Below are positions 8,061 to 18,242 of a stretch of DNA of 64,000 nucleotides, one piece after another. Location of the stretch: positions 3,286,001-3,350,000 of the forward strand of contig NZ_CP126241.1 in assembly GCF_030142075.1 (NCBI RefSeq). The letters are read 5' to 3'. The first letter of the stretch is position 1; each line of letters opens with the position of its first letter. The DNA is from Arthrobacter sp. zg-Y20. GTDB taxonomy: Bacteria; Actinomycetota; Actinomycetes; Actinomycetales; Micrococcaceae. Under the pieces are notes generated by a model. It was not told the DNA's origin, did no database searches, and was given only the letters and a program-made list of their open reading frames with translations. Position numbers and translations under genes: made by a program.

Positions 8061-8531
8061 TTGTCCAAGACCCTGCACGAAACGGCACAGGAAGCGTTTC
8101 AGCGCCTCCGGCTGCCTGCCCGTGTCACCCTTGATTCCCTGATTGAACGTGTTCAGGTGCTGCGTAACCGCCGGATGGTGATCATTGAAAGCGACAAACT
8201 CACGGGCACCAAGATCTGCGGACTGTGGATTCCCCGGGAGCATGTGGACGTGGTCTATCACTCCGCCACCAGGGGCGTGCTGCACCGCCAGCAAATGATC
8301 CTCCACGAACTGGCCCACATGATCCTCAGGCACGATGAAGCTGAAGGCGCCACCTGGCAGGGCATCAAGGCTTTCCAGGAGCTTTCCGGTGAAGTGGTGG
8401 CAAAGGCCCTGGCCCGCGGGGATTTCCGGTCCGATCTGGAAGCCACAGCCGAATACCTGGCAGACCTCCTAGCCGCCGCCATCAGGGAATCCAGCCAGGA
8501 AATCTACAGCTACGAGGCCTATTTCGAATGA
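8061..8531 (+). CDS. ImmA/IrrE-family metallopeptidase
   Basis: A protein of about 156 residues. It carries the zinc-binding HExxH motif in QMILHELAHMIL at about residue 85, preceded by a strand (RRMVIIESDKLTG), as in ImmA/IrrE peptidases. ImmA-type enzymes cleave a partner repressor, usually an XRE protein. A partner candidate, the EspR-like regulator, closes this operon at 10733-11164. TTG at 8061 is preferred because GAGGA lies eight bases upstream; another TTG at 8031 is possible. Its end overlaps the next ATG by four bases (ATGA), so the genes are translationally coupled. Confidence 0.85.
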   Translation: MSKTLHETAQEAFQRLRLPARVTLDSLIERVQVLRNRRMVIIESDKLTGTKICGLWIPREHVDVVYHSATRGVLHRQQMILHELAHMILRHDEAEGATWQGIKAFQELSGEVVAKALARGDFRSDLEATAEYLADLLAAAIRESSQEIYSYEAYFE

Positions 8532-9529
8532 TCACTATTCTTGTTTCCGTCTTTATGTGGCTGCTTGTCCTGACCCTGCTGCTGCGTGCGCGTTCCCGAC
8601 CCGACAACACCATGCTGAAAGCCGCCGTCGTCATAGCTGCGTCGCTTACCACCAACATCAATGGCGTTTATCTGTGGGCGGCGCACCAATTGCCCTGGCC
8701 CAATGCCCTGGACCTGGTCTCGAATATTTTCCTGATTGCCGGCATTTACTATCTGTCCCGCGCAATCGCCCGCGGAGCAGCGGCCGGAGACACCGGCGCG
8801 GCTCCGGGGCAGCGCTGGATTCCCGCCGCTGCCGGCGCCACCATCCTCGTTATGGTGGTGAGCTTCGCTTTCATTGACGATCCGGCTGTATCAACCACTT
8901 TTATGCTGGATTACGGGGATCAGACGGCCGCGGCGATCTATTCGGGTATCCAGTACCTGTACCTCTTTGCCGTGCTGGCGGGAACGTTGCTCACCTGCAT
9001 CCGGAATGTGCCGCACATGCGGCGACGGCGCTTCCGGGCCGGGTTTAGGATCATCGGCTGGGGCTGCTGCGCCGGGATGGGGCTGTGCTCATCGGTGATC
9101 GTGATGGATGTAGCCCACGTAGCGGGTGCCGAAAGCCTGATGCGGGCTGTCGGCACGGTCTATGACATCTCCTATGCCCTGACGGTGCTGCTGCTGGCGT
9201 CCGGCCTGGCCGTTCCGCCACTGGGCAGGGTCCTGAGCGAATTCAGCGTCCGCCGGCAGATTCAGGAACTGGAACCGCAGGTAAAAGCCCTGTGGCTGTC
9301 CACCGTAGCCATGGCTCCGGCGGTCAGCCTGCTCGGCACCACGGCGGGGAGTGTTGCCGCTGGTCCCGAGAAAACCGCGCGGGACGCCACCGACACGATT
9401 CACCGCCTGGTGATCGAGATCCATGACTGGATAAATGTCAGCGGCCAGCCCGCACTGTCCGTGGAGCATCAGTCCGTCCTGGCCCGAGCGGAAGCGCTGT
9501 GCTTGCAGCAGGGCCGGGCCGTCCGGTGA
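8528..9529 (+). CDS. MAB_1171c-type membrane protein (putative transporter)
   Basis: A 333-residue protein with seven predicted N-terminal membrane helices and a C-terminal cytoplasmic tail of about 110 residues (EFSVRRQIQELEPQVKALW, then TIHRLVIEIHDWINV). The layout matches what is usually annotated as MAB_1171c-family putative transporter, which in Actinobacteria often sits with ImmA/IrrE and XRE genes. No transport motif is evident, and a membrane sensor role is equally possible. It overlaps the upstream protease gene by four bases, and its own stop overlaps the GTG of the next gene. Confidence 0.78.
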   Translation: MITILVSVFMWLLVLTLLLRARSRPDNTMLKAAVVIAASLTTNINGVYLWAAHQLPWPNALDLVSNIFLIAGIYYLSRAIARGAAAGDTGAAPGQRWIPAAAGATILVMVVSFAFIDDPAVSTTFMLDYGDQTAAAIYSGIQYLYLFAVLAGTLLTCIRNVPHMRRRRFRAGFRIIGWGCCAGMGLCSSVIVMDVAHVAGAESLMRAVGTVYDISYALTVLLLASGLAVPPLGRVLSEFSVRRQIQELEPQVKALWLSTVAMAPAVSLLGTTAGSVAAGPEKTARDATDTIHRLVIEIHDWINVSGQPALSVEHQSVLARAEALCLQQGRAVR

Positions 9530-10728
9530 ACCGGTTCAAGGCGGCGCTTCTGGCCTCCGCCGCAGCCGTCGCCGCGCTCCCGCTGCTGGCCGGGCCTCTC
9601 ATCCGCGCCCAGGCAACCGATGCCGCGCAGAGCAGGCGGCTGGTTCCGGTCCGCGGCCACGGCCAACAGGATTCACGCATGTACCTGGATTTTGATCCCG
9701 CCGGGTTCGCGGCCCACCCGGGGCGCCTGAGCATGCGCGCCGCGTCCGGGGGCGAACTCATCGTCCTCGGGCCTCCCGTCCTCGAACCGCCCGCCGCAAC
9801 CTGTGCCACCCCACCCCGGGTTTTCCCTGGGCAGCCGCTCCGGGGACTGCGGCGGACCGTGGAACGAGGCGATCCCGCCCGTGTTCTCCACGACGGCAAG
9901 GGACAGCTCAGCGGCCACCTCGGGGAAACCCCGGCCGATTTCGGTTTCCGGTACGAGGACGTGCAGATCGGCGGCTTGCCCGCCTGGGTTCTCCCCGCCG
10001 AAGGTCCCGGTGATGTATGGGTCATTCACGTCCACGGACTGGGGAGCTCGCGGAGCCAGTGCCTGCGTGGAGTCCGGGCGTTTTCCCGGCTCGGCTACAC
10101 CTCGCTGCTTCCCTCCTACCGGACCTCACTGGACCTTCCCGGGCGGCAGCGGCGCAGTCACCTAGGTGTCAGCGAGTGGACCGAAATCGAAACAGCACGC
10201 CGCTACGCGCTGGCCTGCGGAGCCCGCAGGATCATCTTCGTTGGCTGGTCGCTGGGCGCCTCCATTGTCGCGCGCGTTCTGCAGGAATCCCCGGACGGGA
10301 GCACGGCCGGTGCCCTCCTCGTCTCCCCCGCCCTGGACTGGCCCGCCATCATCACCGCACATTTGCGGAAGGCCGGCTGCCCGGAATTCGCCGCCCGCTG
10401 GCTGCCGTCTACCGTCAATATTCTTCGCCCCCGGGGCGAACCGGTAATCCGGTGGCACCAGATGCCGGGCGTCACCATGCAAAGCTATCCAGCGACCCCG
10501 ACTATGATTCTTCATGGCTCAGATGATCAATCAGTGCCCGTAGAGCTTTCCCGGATATTCACGTCCAGGCACTTGGCCTCTGTGCAGCTCATTGAGTTTG
10601 CCGGTGCCCATCACACGCTGGAATGGAATTCCGCCCCGGCGTTATGGGATGAGGCCGTCACTGCCTGGTGCCATTCCCTCGGGCTGGCAGGAGAACACTC
10701 CATCGAAGACTTTTCGGAGGCGAAATAA
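9526..10728 (+). CDS. Alpha/beta hydrolase, N-terminally membrane-associated
   Basis: A 400-residue hydrolase. The N-terminal 30 residues look like a signal peptide or membrane anchor (FKAALLASAAAVAALPLLAG). The hydrolase core has an oxyanion-type HVHGLGSS, a nucleophile elbow GWSLGA (Ser near residue 245), an acid in GSDDQSVP and a catalytic His in FAGAHHTLEW near the C-terminus. The substrate is unknown. The gene is coupled by a GTGA overlap to the membrane gene before it and is followed four bases later by an EspR-like regulator. It therefore appears to be an integral part of this four-gene operon, which is not usual for the ImmA/MAB_1171c pair as I know it. Confidence 0.85.
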   Translation: MNRFKAALLASAAAVAALPLLAGPLIRAQATDAAQSRRLVPVRGHGQQDSRMYLDFDPAGFAAHPGRLSMRAASGGELIVLGPPVLEPPAATCATPPRVFPGQPLRGLRRTVERGDPARVLHDGKGQLSGHLGETPADFGFRYEDVQIGGLPAWVLPAEGPGDVWVIHVHGLGSSRSQCLRGVRAFSRLGYTSLLPSYRTSLDLPGRQRRSHLGVSEWTEIETARRYALACGARRIIFVGWSLGASIVARVLQESPDGSTAGALLVSPALDWPAIITAHLRKAGCPEFAARWLPSTVNILRPRGEPVIRWHQMPGVTMQSYPATPTMILHGSDDQSVPVELSRIFTSRHLASVQLIEFAGAHHTLEWNSAPALWDEAVTAWCHSLGLAGEHSIEDFSEAK

Positions 10729-10732
10729 AACC

Positions 10733-11164
10733 GTGACCGGTGAGAGCGCCGCGCAGCGCAACCTAAAAGACGCCCAGATCCTTGCCCGGAAAATCGATCT
10801 GCTGTTGGACGTGGTGGTCACCGCCGAGGGCAGGCCCTACGAATTCCAGGACATCCAGTCCGCCCTGGCGGACAAAGGCGTCAAACTGTCCCGCACCCGC
10901 TGGCACCACATCAAAGCCGGGGACGCGACCGTGCGGCAGCCTTCGGAAGTCCTGGCGGCCCTGGCCGAATTCTTCGACGTTAATCCTGATTACCTGCTCG
11001 AATCGGACGGCAAGGTACCTGAGCGCATCCAGCATGAACTGGAACTTCTGGCCGCCATGCGCCGCGCCAAGGTCAAGGAATTCGCCACACGGACACTGGC
11101 CGAAGTCGACAATGAAACCCTGGACGCAATAGCTGCCCTCCTGGACGACTCCACAAAATACTGA
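10733..11164 (+). CDS. EspR/XRE-like helix-turn-helix regulator
   Basis: A 143-residue protein. The N-terminal half contains a lambda-repressor-like helix-turn-helix (QDIQSALADKGVKLSRTRWHHIKAG), then VRQPSEVLAALAEFFDVNPDYLLE, a pattern close to mycobacterial EspR and Streptomyces relatives. The C-terminal helices (ELELLAAMRRAKVKEFATRTL) resemble the EspR dimerisation region. GTG at 10733 is used, four bases after the preceding stop. As last gene of the operon it may bind the palindrome at 8005-8020 and be cut by the ImmA-like protease; both are inferences. A strong terminator-like hairpin follows. Confidence 0.83.
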   Translation: MTGESAAQRNLKDAQILARKIDLLLDVVVTAEGRPYEFQDIQSALADKGVKLSRTRWHHIKAGDATVRQPSEVLAALAEFFDVNPDYLLESDGKVPERIQHELELLAAMRRAKVKEFATRTLAEVDNETLDAIAALLDDSTKY

Positions 11165-11171
11165 CCACTTC

Positions 11172-11213
11172 GACGACGACGGCGGTACCGCCCGAGGTGC
11201 CGCCGTCGTCGTC
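11172..11213 (+). terminator. Hairpin terminator after the ImmA/EspR-like operon
   Basis: A perfect 14-bp stem, GACGACGACGGCGG paired with CCGCCGTCGTCGTC, with a 14-base loop, just after the regulator's stop. It lacks a clear T-run, as is common in high-GC Actinobacteria. It separates this operon from the convergent monooxygenase gene. Confidence 0.7.
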
Positions 11214-11244
11214 TGCGGTGGAACTTGCCTAGTGCAGCACTTCC

Positions 11245-13143
11245 CTAGTGCTGCACTTGGCGGGCCGGCAGCAGCGGGGTGAAGAACTGCGCCAGTTCCG
11301 CGGTGGCCGTCAGCGGCAGCACGTTGGCCACGTACTGGTCCGGCCGGACCACCACTACGGCGCCGCTGCGGGAGATGCCGCGGGCCTCGAAAATGTCCGC
11401 CGCCGGGTCCGTGCCGTAGACCTTCGCCAGGTCATTGAGCTGGAACGGTCCGACCTGCGGCTTGAACACGGCCGGCACGGCGTTGATGTCAATGCCGGTG
11501 TGGTCCTGCTGGTAAATAACCTTGACGTCGAACCACGCGTCGCGGTCCAGGCCTGCCGGGGTAGCGGCCAGCGGCGACTCCGGGGCGGTGTCCAGCCAGT
11601 CGGCCAACGCGGTGAGGGCCGAGTCCGTGCCGGCCGGCGCGGCGTCCGCGAACACGTAGATCCGCCAACGGCCGTCGGCCCGGGCCTGGTGGCCCAACTG
11701 CACCGGGTTGGTGTCGCTGACCCGCAGCACCGGCGCTGACTTGAAGCGCTTGCCGAGGGTAAAGCCGGCGGCCAAATCCTGGTGCGTACCCTCGGCGACC
11801 AGCAGGGAGCGCGTGTACTCGGTCATGAACCCGGCCGGGAATTCGGCGGTGCGCACGTAGAAGTCCTCCAGGTCCGAGGGGTTCTCGAACTCCTCGGGCT
11901 TCTTGGCCATGAGGCTGGACCATTCCTTGTCGAAATCGATGAGGTTCTTTGCCACCACCTGGCGTTCGGCCGAGTAGGTGGAGAGCAGCGCCTCGGGGCT
12001 GCGGCCGTCCAGCACGTGGCCGAGCTTCCAGCCGATGTTGAAGCCGTCCTGCATGGACACGTTCATGCCCTGCCCGGCCTTGGCGCTGTGCGTGTGGCAG
12101 GCGTCGCCGGTAATGAACACCCGCGGGCTACGGGCGCCGAGGTCCTCGGGCCGCACGTCGTCGAACCGGTCCGTGAGCCGGTGGCCCACCTCGTACACAC
12201 TGTGCCAGGCCACGTTGCGGACATCGAGCGTGTAGGGGGCGAGGATGCCGTTGGCCTTGGCGATGATCTCGTCGATGGTGGTTTTCCGGACCGCCCCGTT
12301 GTCGTCGTCGGGGACCACGCCCAGGTCCACGTACATGCGGAACAGGTGCCCGCCCTCGCGCGGAATGAGCAGGATGGACCCGCCGTTGGAGGACTGGATG
12401 GCGCACTTGGTGCGGATGTCCGGGAAATCCGTGGTGGCCAGCACGTCCATGACGCCCCAGGCGTGGTTGGCCTGGTCACCGTCCAGGGTGCAACCGATGG
12501 AGTCGCGGACCTTGCTGCGCGCGCCGTCGGCACCCACCACGTACTTGGCTTTCACCGTCCGCTCGGTGCCCTCGAGCGGGCCGGCGGTATGCCGGAGGGT
12601 GACGGTGACCGGATACTCGGCGGCGTCGTCGACCTCCAGGCCCACAAATTCCAGGCCGTAGTCCGGGGCCATGCGGGCCGGCGAGTTGGCCATGAACCGG
12701 GCGAAGTAGTCCAGCACGCGGGCTTGGTTCACAATCAGGTGCGGAAATTCGCTGATCCCGGCCGGATCATCAAGGGCGCGGCCGGCGCGGACAATGCGCG
12801 AGGGGTCCTCGGGGTCCGGGCGCCAGAAGCACATTTCCGTGATCCGGTACGCCTCGGCGGTGATTTCCTGAGCGAATCCGAAGGCCTGGAAGGTTTCCAC
12901 GCTGCGGGCCTGGATGCCGTCGGCCTGGCCGATCACCAGCCGCCCGTCACGGCGCTCCACAATCCGGGTGGTGACGTTGGGGAACTGGGACAGCTGCGCC
13001 GCGGCGAGCATGCCGGCGGGGCCGGTGCCGACAATCAGCACGTCCACTTCCCCGGGCAAGTCTGCGGGCCGGTCGACGCCGACGCCGGCGGCGGGTTCGA
13101 TGCGCGGGTCGCCGGATACGTAGCCGTGGTGGTGGAACTGCAC
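11245..13143 (-). CDS. FAD-dependent aromatic monooxygenase (phenol/3-hydroxybenzoate hydroxylase type)
   Basis: A 632-residue group A flavoprotein hydroxylase. The N-terminal FAD fingerprint is VDVLIVGTGPAGMLAAAQL near residue 35. The second FAD motif is VFITGDACHTHSAKAGQGMN (GD motif) near residue 345, followed by DGFNIGWKL. The last 160 residues form the thioredoxin-like C-terminal domain seen in phenol 2-monooxygenase and 3-hydroxybenzoate 4-monooxygenase, and the length matches. It would add a hydroxyl group to a phenolic ring using NAD(P)H and oxygen. GTG at 13143 follows GAGGAC. There is no catabolic gene next to it; upstream is a relic of an AraC regulator, possibly its former controller. 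Confidence 0.9.
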   Translation of the reverse strand: MQFHHHGYVSGDPRIEPAAGVGVDRPADLPGEVDVLIVGTGPAGMLAAAQLSQFPNVTTRIVERRDGRLVIGQADGIQARSVETFQAFGFAQEITAEAYRITEMCFWRPDPEDPSRIVRAGRALDDPAGISEFPHLIVNQARVLDYFARFMANSPARMAPDYGLEFVGLEVDDAAEYPVTVTLRHTAGPLEGTERTVKAKYVVGADGARSKVRDSIGCTLDGDQANHAWGVMDVLATTDFPDIRTKCAIQSSNGGSILLIPREGGHLFRMYVDLGVVPDDDNGAVRKTTIDEIIAKANGILAPYTLDVRNVAWHSVYEVGHRLTDRFDDVRPEDLGARSPRVFITGDACHTHSAKAGQGMNVSMQDGFNIGWKLGHVLDGRSPEALLSTYSAERQVVAKNLIDFDKEWSSLMAKKPEEFENPSDLEDFYVRTAEFPAGFMTEYTRSLLVAEGTHQDLAAGFTLGKRFKSAPVLRVSDTNPVQLGHQARADGRWRIYVFADAAPAGTDSALTALADWLDTAPESPLAATPAGLDRDAWFDVKVIYQQDHTGIDINAVPAVFKPQVGPFQLNDLAKVYGTDPAADIFEARGISRSGAVVVVRPDQYVANVLPLTATAELAQFFTPLLPARQVQH

Positions 13144-13301
13144 GGATGTCCTCACTTCGTTGTGCCGTAGGTGCCGCCGCACGGCTTTCTTCAAGCGTGT
13201 TCGATATTCGGGCACGCCGTTCGATAGCCGGAGGGGTGTAGCCACTGTACGGGAGGCATGACACAGGTCACAATTTCCCGGCCCGTTCCGTTGGGACGGA
13301 A

Positions 13302-13395
13302 ATCGACCGGTTTGGGAAGATTCGACCGGTTTGGGAAGAATCGACCGGTTTGCAGCGGAGGGATTTCCCAAAATGGCAGCAAAATCCCAAACCCC
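13302..13395. repeat. 19-bp repeat array 1 (CCGG-N9-CCCAAA family)
   Basis: The unit TCGACCGGTTTGGGAAGAA recurs at 13303, 13322 and 13341, an exact 19-bp period. A segment CAGCGGAGGGATTTCCCAAA follows, and then GGCAGCAAAATCCCAAAC. The same CAGCGGAGGGATTTCCCAAA block occurs in array 3 at 15561-15580. Read on the reverse strand the unit is CCGG-N9-CCCAAA, shared with the other arrays in the window. Confidence 0.85.
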
Positions 13396-13557
13396 AGGTG
13401 GCGGATGGGTCTGGCGCAGTCCCGGTTGTTGGAAGGCTCGACGTCGATCTCCGCCCTGGCCGGCGAGCTCGGCTACCGATCCGGGGCAGCCTCCGCCCGG
13501 GCCTTCCTGCGGGTGGTGGGGCAAACGCCGGGATCGGTCCGCACACGGCGTGACGCT
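13393..13557 (+). pseudogene. Relic of an AraC-family DNA-binding domain
   Basis: About 55 residues, RWRMGLAQSRLLEGSTSISA followed by LAGELGYRSG and RAFLRVVGQTPGSVR, clearly match the C-terminal half of an AraC-type double helix-turn-helix. There is no upstream domain and no start codon of its own. Translation upstream and downstream reads through 19-bp repeat arrays. The fragment therefore looks like the remnant of a regulator broken up or captured between repeat arrays. It lies upstream of the monooxygenase gene on the opposite strand. Confidence 0.7.
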
Positions 13558-13563
13558 GCAGCT

Positions 13564-13655
13564 TCCCGTTTCTGCTGCCATCTCCCGCTTCTGCTGCCGT
13601 CTCCCGCTTCTGCTGCCGCTTCAAACCGGCAGCAGAATCCCAAACCGGCAGGGAA
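13564..13655. repeat. 19-bp repeat array 2
   Basis: TTCTGCTGCC recurs three times with a 19-bp period (13570, 13589, 13608). Facing copies of the reverse unit follow: CCGGCAGCAGAATCCCAAA at about 13626, then CCGGCAGGG. The array is an inverted arrangement of 19-bp units between the AraC relic and the stop of the MFS gene at 13671. Confidence 0.8.
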
Positions 13656-13670
13656 AATCAGCTGCCCGCA

Positions 13671-14897
13671 CTACAACCGGCGGGCTGCAGCGGAGGTGCC
13701 GCATGTCAGGGTTACGGCCACCAGCGCGCCGCCGGAAACCAGCACGGCAGCGCAGGCACCGCTTGTATCGCTGAGCCGGCCCAGCAGGTTGTTCGCGAAC
13801 AGCACCGGCAGCGTCTGCACAAACAGGCTGATGGACTGGATCCGGGAAAGGTATTCGTCCGGCACCTCGGTCAGGAGCACCGGCGCCGCCTTCGCCACGA
13901 AGTACCCGGTTCCGCAGCCTGCCGCCACGCAGGCCGCCCCGGCCCACCCCGGCGTCGGAACCACCGCGACGGCGAGCATGGCCAGTCCCGTGACCGCGGT
14001 GCCGGCCAGTGCAGGCATCCGGGTGAGGCGGGAGTGCGGGCGGAGCAGGAAGAGGACCGAACTCAGCAGCACGCCCGCGCCGTAGGCTCCAGCCATGCTG
14101 CCGGTTGCGGCGCCGGGCCAGCCCTGGTCCTGGGCCAGCAGCGGCAGCAGCAGCCCGGTCAGCGGAATGACGAAGCCGGCAATGAAGGCCAGCAGCACCA
14201 GGATCACCCGGACCGCCGGTGTCCGGAGGGCATAGGCCAGCCCGTCCCGGACCGCCACCGAGAGGTTCCTGCCACTGGAGGCACGGGCCACGGGAAGCCG
14301 CCGGGTGCGCAGGGACAGCAGAATCAGGAACATGACGGCGAACCCGGCAGTGGCTGCCGCGGTGCCGCCCTGCAGGGACAGCACCATCACCACCACTCCT
14401 CCCAGCACCGGTCCCGCGATGCCGATCAGCTGGAGCACAATCTGCCGGGCTGCGGCGGCCTGCCGCATCTGGCCGGGCGGGACCAGGTAGCGGGGGAAGG
14501 CGCCGGAGGCCGGGCGGTAAAACGCATCCGCAACACCCATCAGCCCGGCAGCCGTCATCAGGACCCACAAGGGCGTTCCCACCGACAGCACCACCACGGT
14601 GAGCACGGCACAGACCACCACCATCAGACCGTCTGCCGTAACCATCACCGCCCAGGCCCCGAACCGGTCTGCCACCGACCCTCCCCACAGCGACAGCAGC
14701 AGGCGAGGCAACAGTCCAGCGCTGAGCACCAGTCCGGCTGCGGTGCCGCTGGTCCCGGCCGCCACCCAGGCCAAGCCGAAGGTCAGCACGGCGTTGCCCG
14801 CCACCGTCCAGATGAACCCGAACAGCCACCAGCGGTACGCCCCCGGCAGCCGGGTGGGTTGATGCGCAGCGCGCAGGTCCGTGCTGGCAGAGCTCAT
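13671..14897 (-). CDS. MFS transporter
   Basis: A 408-residue major facilitator protein with about 12 hydrophobic helices. The loop between helices 2 and 3 reads GGSVADRFGAWAVM, the usual MFS motif A region, and GVADAFYRPASGAFPRYLVP follows helix 4, as in MFS_3-type efflux proteins. The substrate is unknown; drug or metabolite export is most likely. ATG at 14897 follows a GGGGGATA ribosome-binding site. It is divergent from an ArsR-type regulator, with symmetrical operator-like sequences between them. Confidence 0.88.
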   Translation of the reverse strand: MSSASTDLRAAHQPTRLPGAYRWWLFGFIWTVAGNAVLTFGLAWVAAGTSGTAAGLVLSAGLLPRLLLSLWGGSVADRFGAWAVMVTADGLMVVVCAVLTVVVLSVGTPLWVLMTAAGLMGVADAFYRPASGAFPRYLVPPGQMRQAAAARQIVLQLIGIAGPVLGGVVVMVLSLQGGTAAATAGFAVMFLILLSLRTRRLPVARASSGRNLSVAVRDGLAYALRTPAVRVILVLLAFIAGFVIPLTGLLLPLLAQDQGWPGAATGSMAGAYGAGVLLSSVLFLLRPHSRLTRMPALAGTAVTGLAMLAVAVVPTPGWAGAACVAAGCGTGYFVAKAAPVLLTEVPDEYLSRIQSISLFVQTLPVLFANNLLGRLSDTSGACAAVLVSGGALVAVTLTCGTSAAARRL

Positions 14898-14914
14898 GCG
14901 TATCCCCCCATTTT

Positions 14915-14966
14915 GAACTGATCCAGAAGTCCAGATCACTTGTGATCCAGAACAATAGATCAGTTC
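14915..14966. promoter_or_regulatory. Nested operator dyads between the MFS gene and its regulator
   Basis: GAACTGATC (14915-14923) is mirrored by GATCAGTTC (14958-14966). Inside them lies GATCACTTGTGATC (14934-14947), a 14-bp dyad. The nested symmetry is centred in the 93-base gap between the MFS start at 14897 and the regulator start at 14991. It is a likely binding site for that winged-helix regulator. Confidence 0.75.
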
Positions 14967-14990
14967 GGCGGTGCCGTCTATGCTTTTCCC

Positions 14991-15509
14991 ATGGAGCGGG
15001 ACAGGGACGCCACGGCAGCGGAAGCAAAAGCACTGGCGCACCCGGTGCGCATCCGGATTCTGCAGGCACTGCGCGGGGAAGCCAAAACCAACAAGGAAAT
15101 TGCCGCCGAGCTGGGCACCACGCCGGGGGCGACCCTGCACCACATCAACCGCCTTGTGGACCAGGGGTTCATCGTGGTCCAGGCCGAGCGCGCCGGCAGG
15201 CGTGGAGCGCGGGAAGTGCCGTATCTGGCCACCGGCAAAACGGCTACCCTGTCCTTCCCGGGCACCAGCGCAGAGTCGATGAGCGTCCGCAACGCCATCC
15301 TGCGCTCCGGACTGGATTCCTATGCGGCGGCACCGGAAGCGGACCGTTTCGGCGAAGCGTCCTACACCCTGCACCTGACCCCGGACCGGCTCGAAGCCTT
15401 CCGGGCCCAGCTGGCGGCGGTGGTGCGCGAGTTCAAGGACGACCTGCCCGGGGCCGGCAGCGACAAGTACGGCTTCTTCTGGGCCGGTTTCCGGCATACG
15501 TCGGGGTAA
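14991..15509 (+). CDS. ArsR-type winged-helix transcriptional regulator
   Basis: A 172-residue regulator with an N-terminal winged helix: LAHPVRIRILQALRG, then TNKEIAAELGTTPGATLHHINRLVDQGFI. There is no cysteine or histidine metal box, so it is unlikely to be a metalloregulator. A C-terminal domain of about 90 residues (ADRFGEASYTLHLTPDRLEAF) may bind the ligand. It is divergent from an MFS transporter, with a nested dyad between them, so it probably represses the pump. The stop at 15509 is followed at once by a 19-bp repeat array. Confidence 0.88.
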   Translation: MERDRDATAAEAKALAHPVRIRILQALRGEAKTNKEIAAELGTTPGATLHHINRLVDQGFIVVQAERAGRRGAREVPYLATGKTATLSFPGTSAESMSVRNAILRSGLDSYAAAPEADRFGEASYTLHLTPDRLEAFRAQLAAVVREFKDDLPGAGSDKYGFFWAGFRHTSG

Positions 15510-15512
15510 ACC

Positions 15513-15612
15513 CCGCGGTTTGGGAAAAACCGTACGGTTTGGGAAATTCCTGCCGTTCCGCAGCGGAGGGATTTCCCAAACCGGCAGCAGAATCCCAAAA
15601 CGGAGGGAAAAG
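15513..15612. repeat. 19-bp repeat array 3
   Basis: CGGTTTGGGAA recurs at 15516 and 15535 (19-bp period). CAGCGGAGGGATTTCCCAAA (15561-15580) and CCGGCAGCAGAATCCCAAAA follow. The array fills the gap between the convergent ends of the winged-helix regulator and the UvrA-like gene. It could form long hairpins acting as a bidirectional terminator. Confidence 0.85.
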
Positions 15613-18006
<2,394 letters not shown>

Positions 18007-18035
18007 TGGTGCTCCCTCCGCCGCCGGGACCCGCC

Positions 18036-18100
18036 CCGCCGTCGTTCCGATTCTGCCCGGTCCCGGAGGGCGCGGCAACGCTTAGCCGGAACGACGGCGG
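18036..18100. promoter_or_regulatory. 14-bp inverted repeat in the UvrA-like/flavoprotein divergent region
   Basis: CCGCCGTCGTTCCG (18036-18049) and CGGAACGACGGCGG (18087-18100) are perfect inverted copies 37 bases apart. They lie between two divergent starts, so they could be an operator pair or a leader hairpin for either gene. Confidence 0.5.
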
Positions 18101-18242
18101 CGGGCCGGGGCGGGCGGGCGGGTTCCCGGCGCGAACTTCCGAGCCGGGGATGTACAGGCAGCCTTCCGCTTCCCTAGCGTTTAACCAGGCCGGGGTGGTC
18201 TGCCGAACCGCGCAGCCGTGCGCCCCACCGAGAGAAAAGACC

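Noticed and set aside
13258-14085. Complete AraC-type gene across the repeat region
   Set aside because: Only about 55 residues match the family; the rest of the frame translates repeat arrays and the antisense of the MFS gene.
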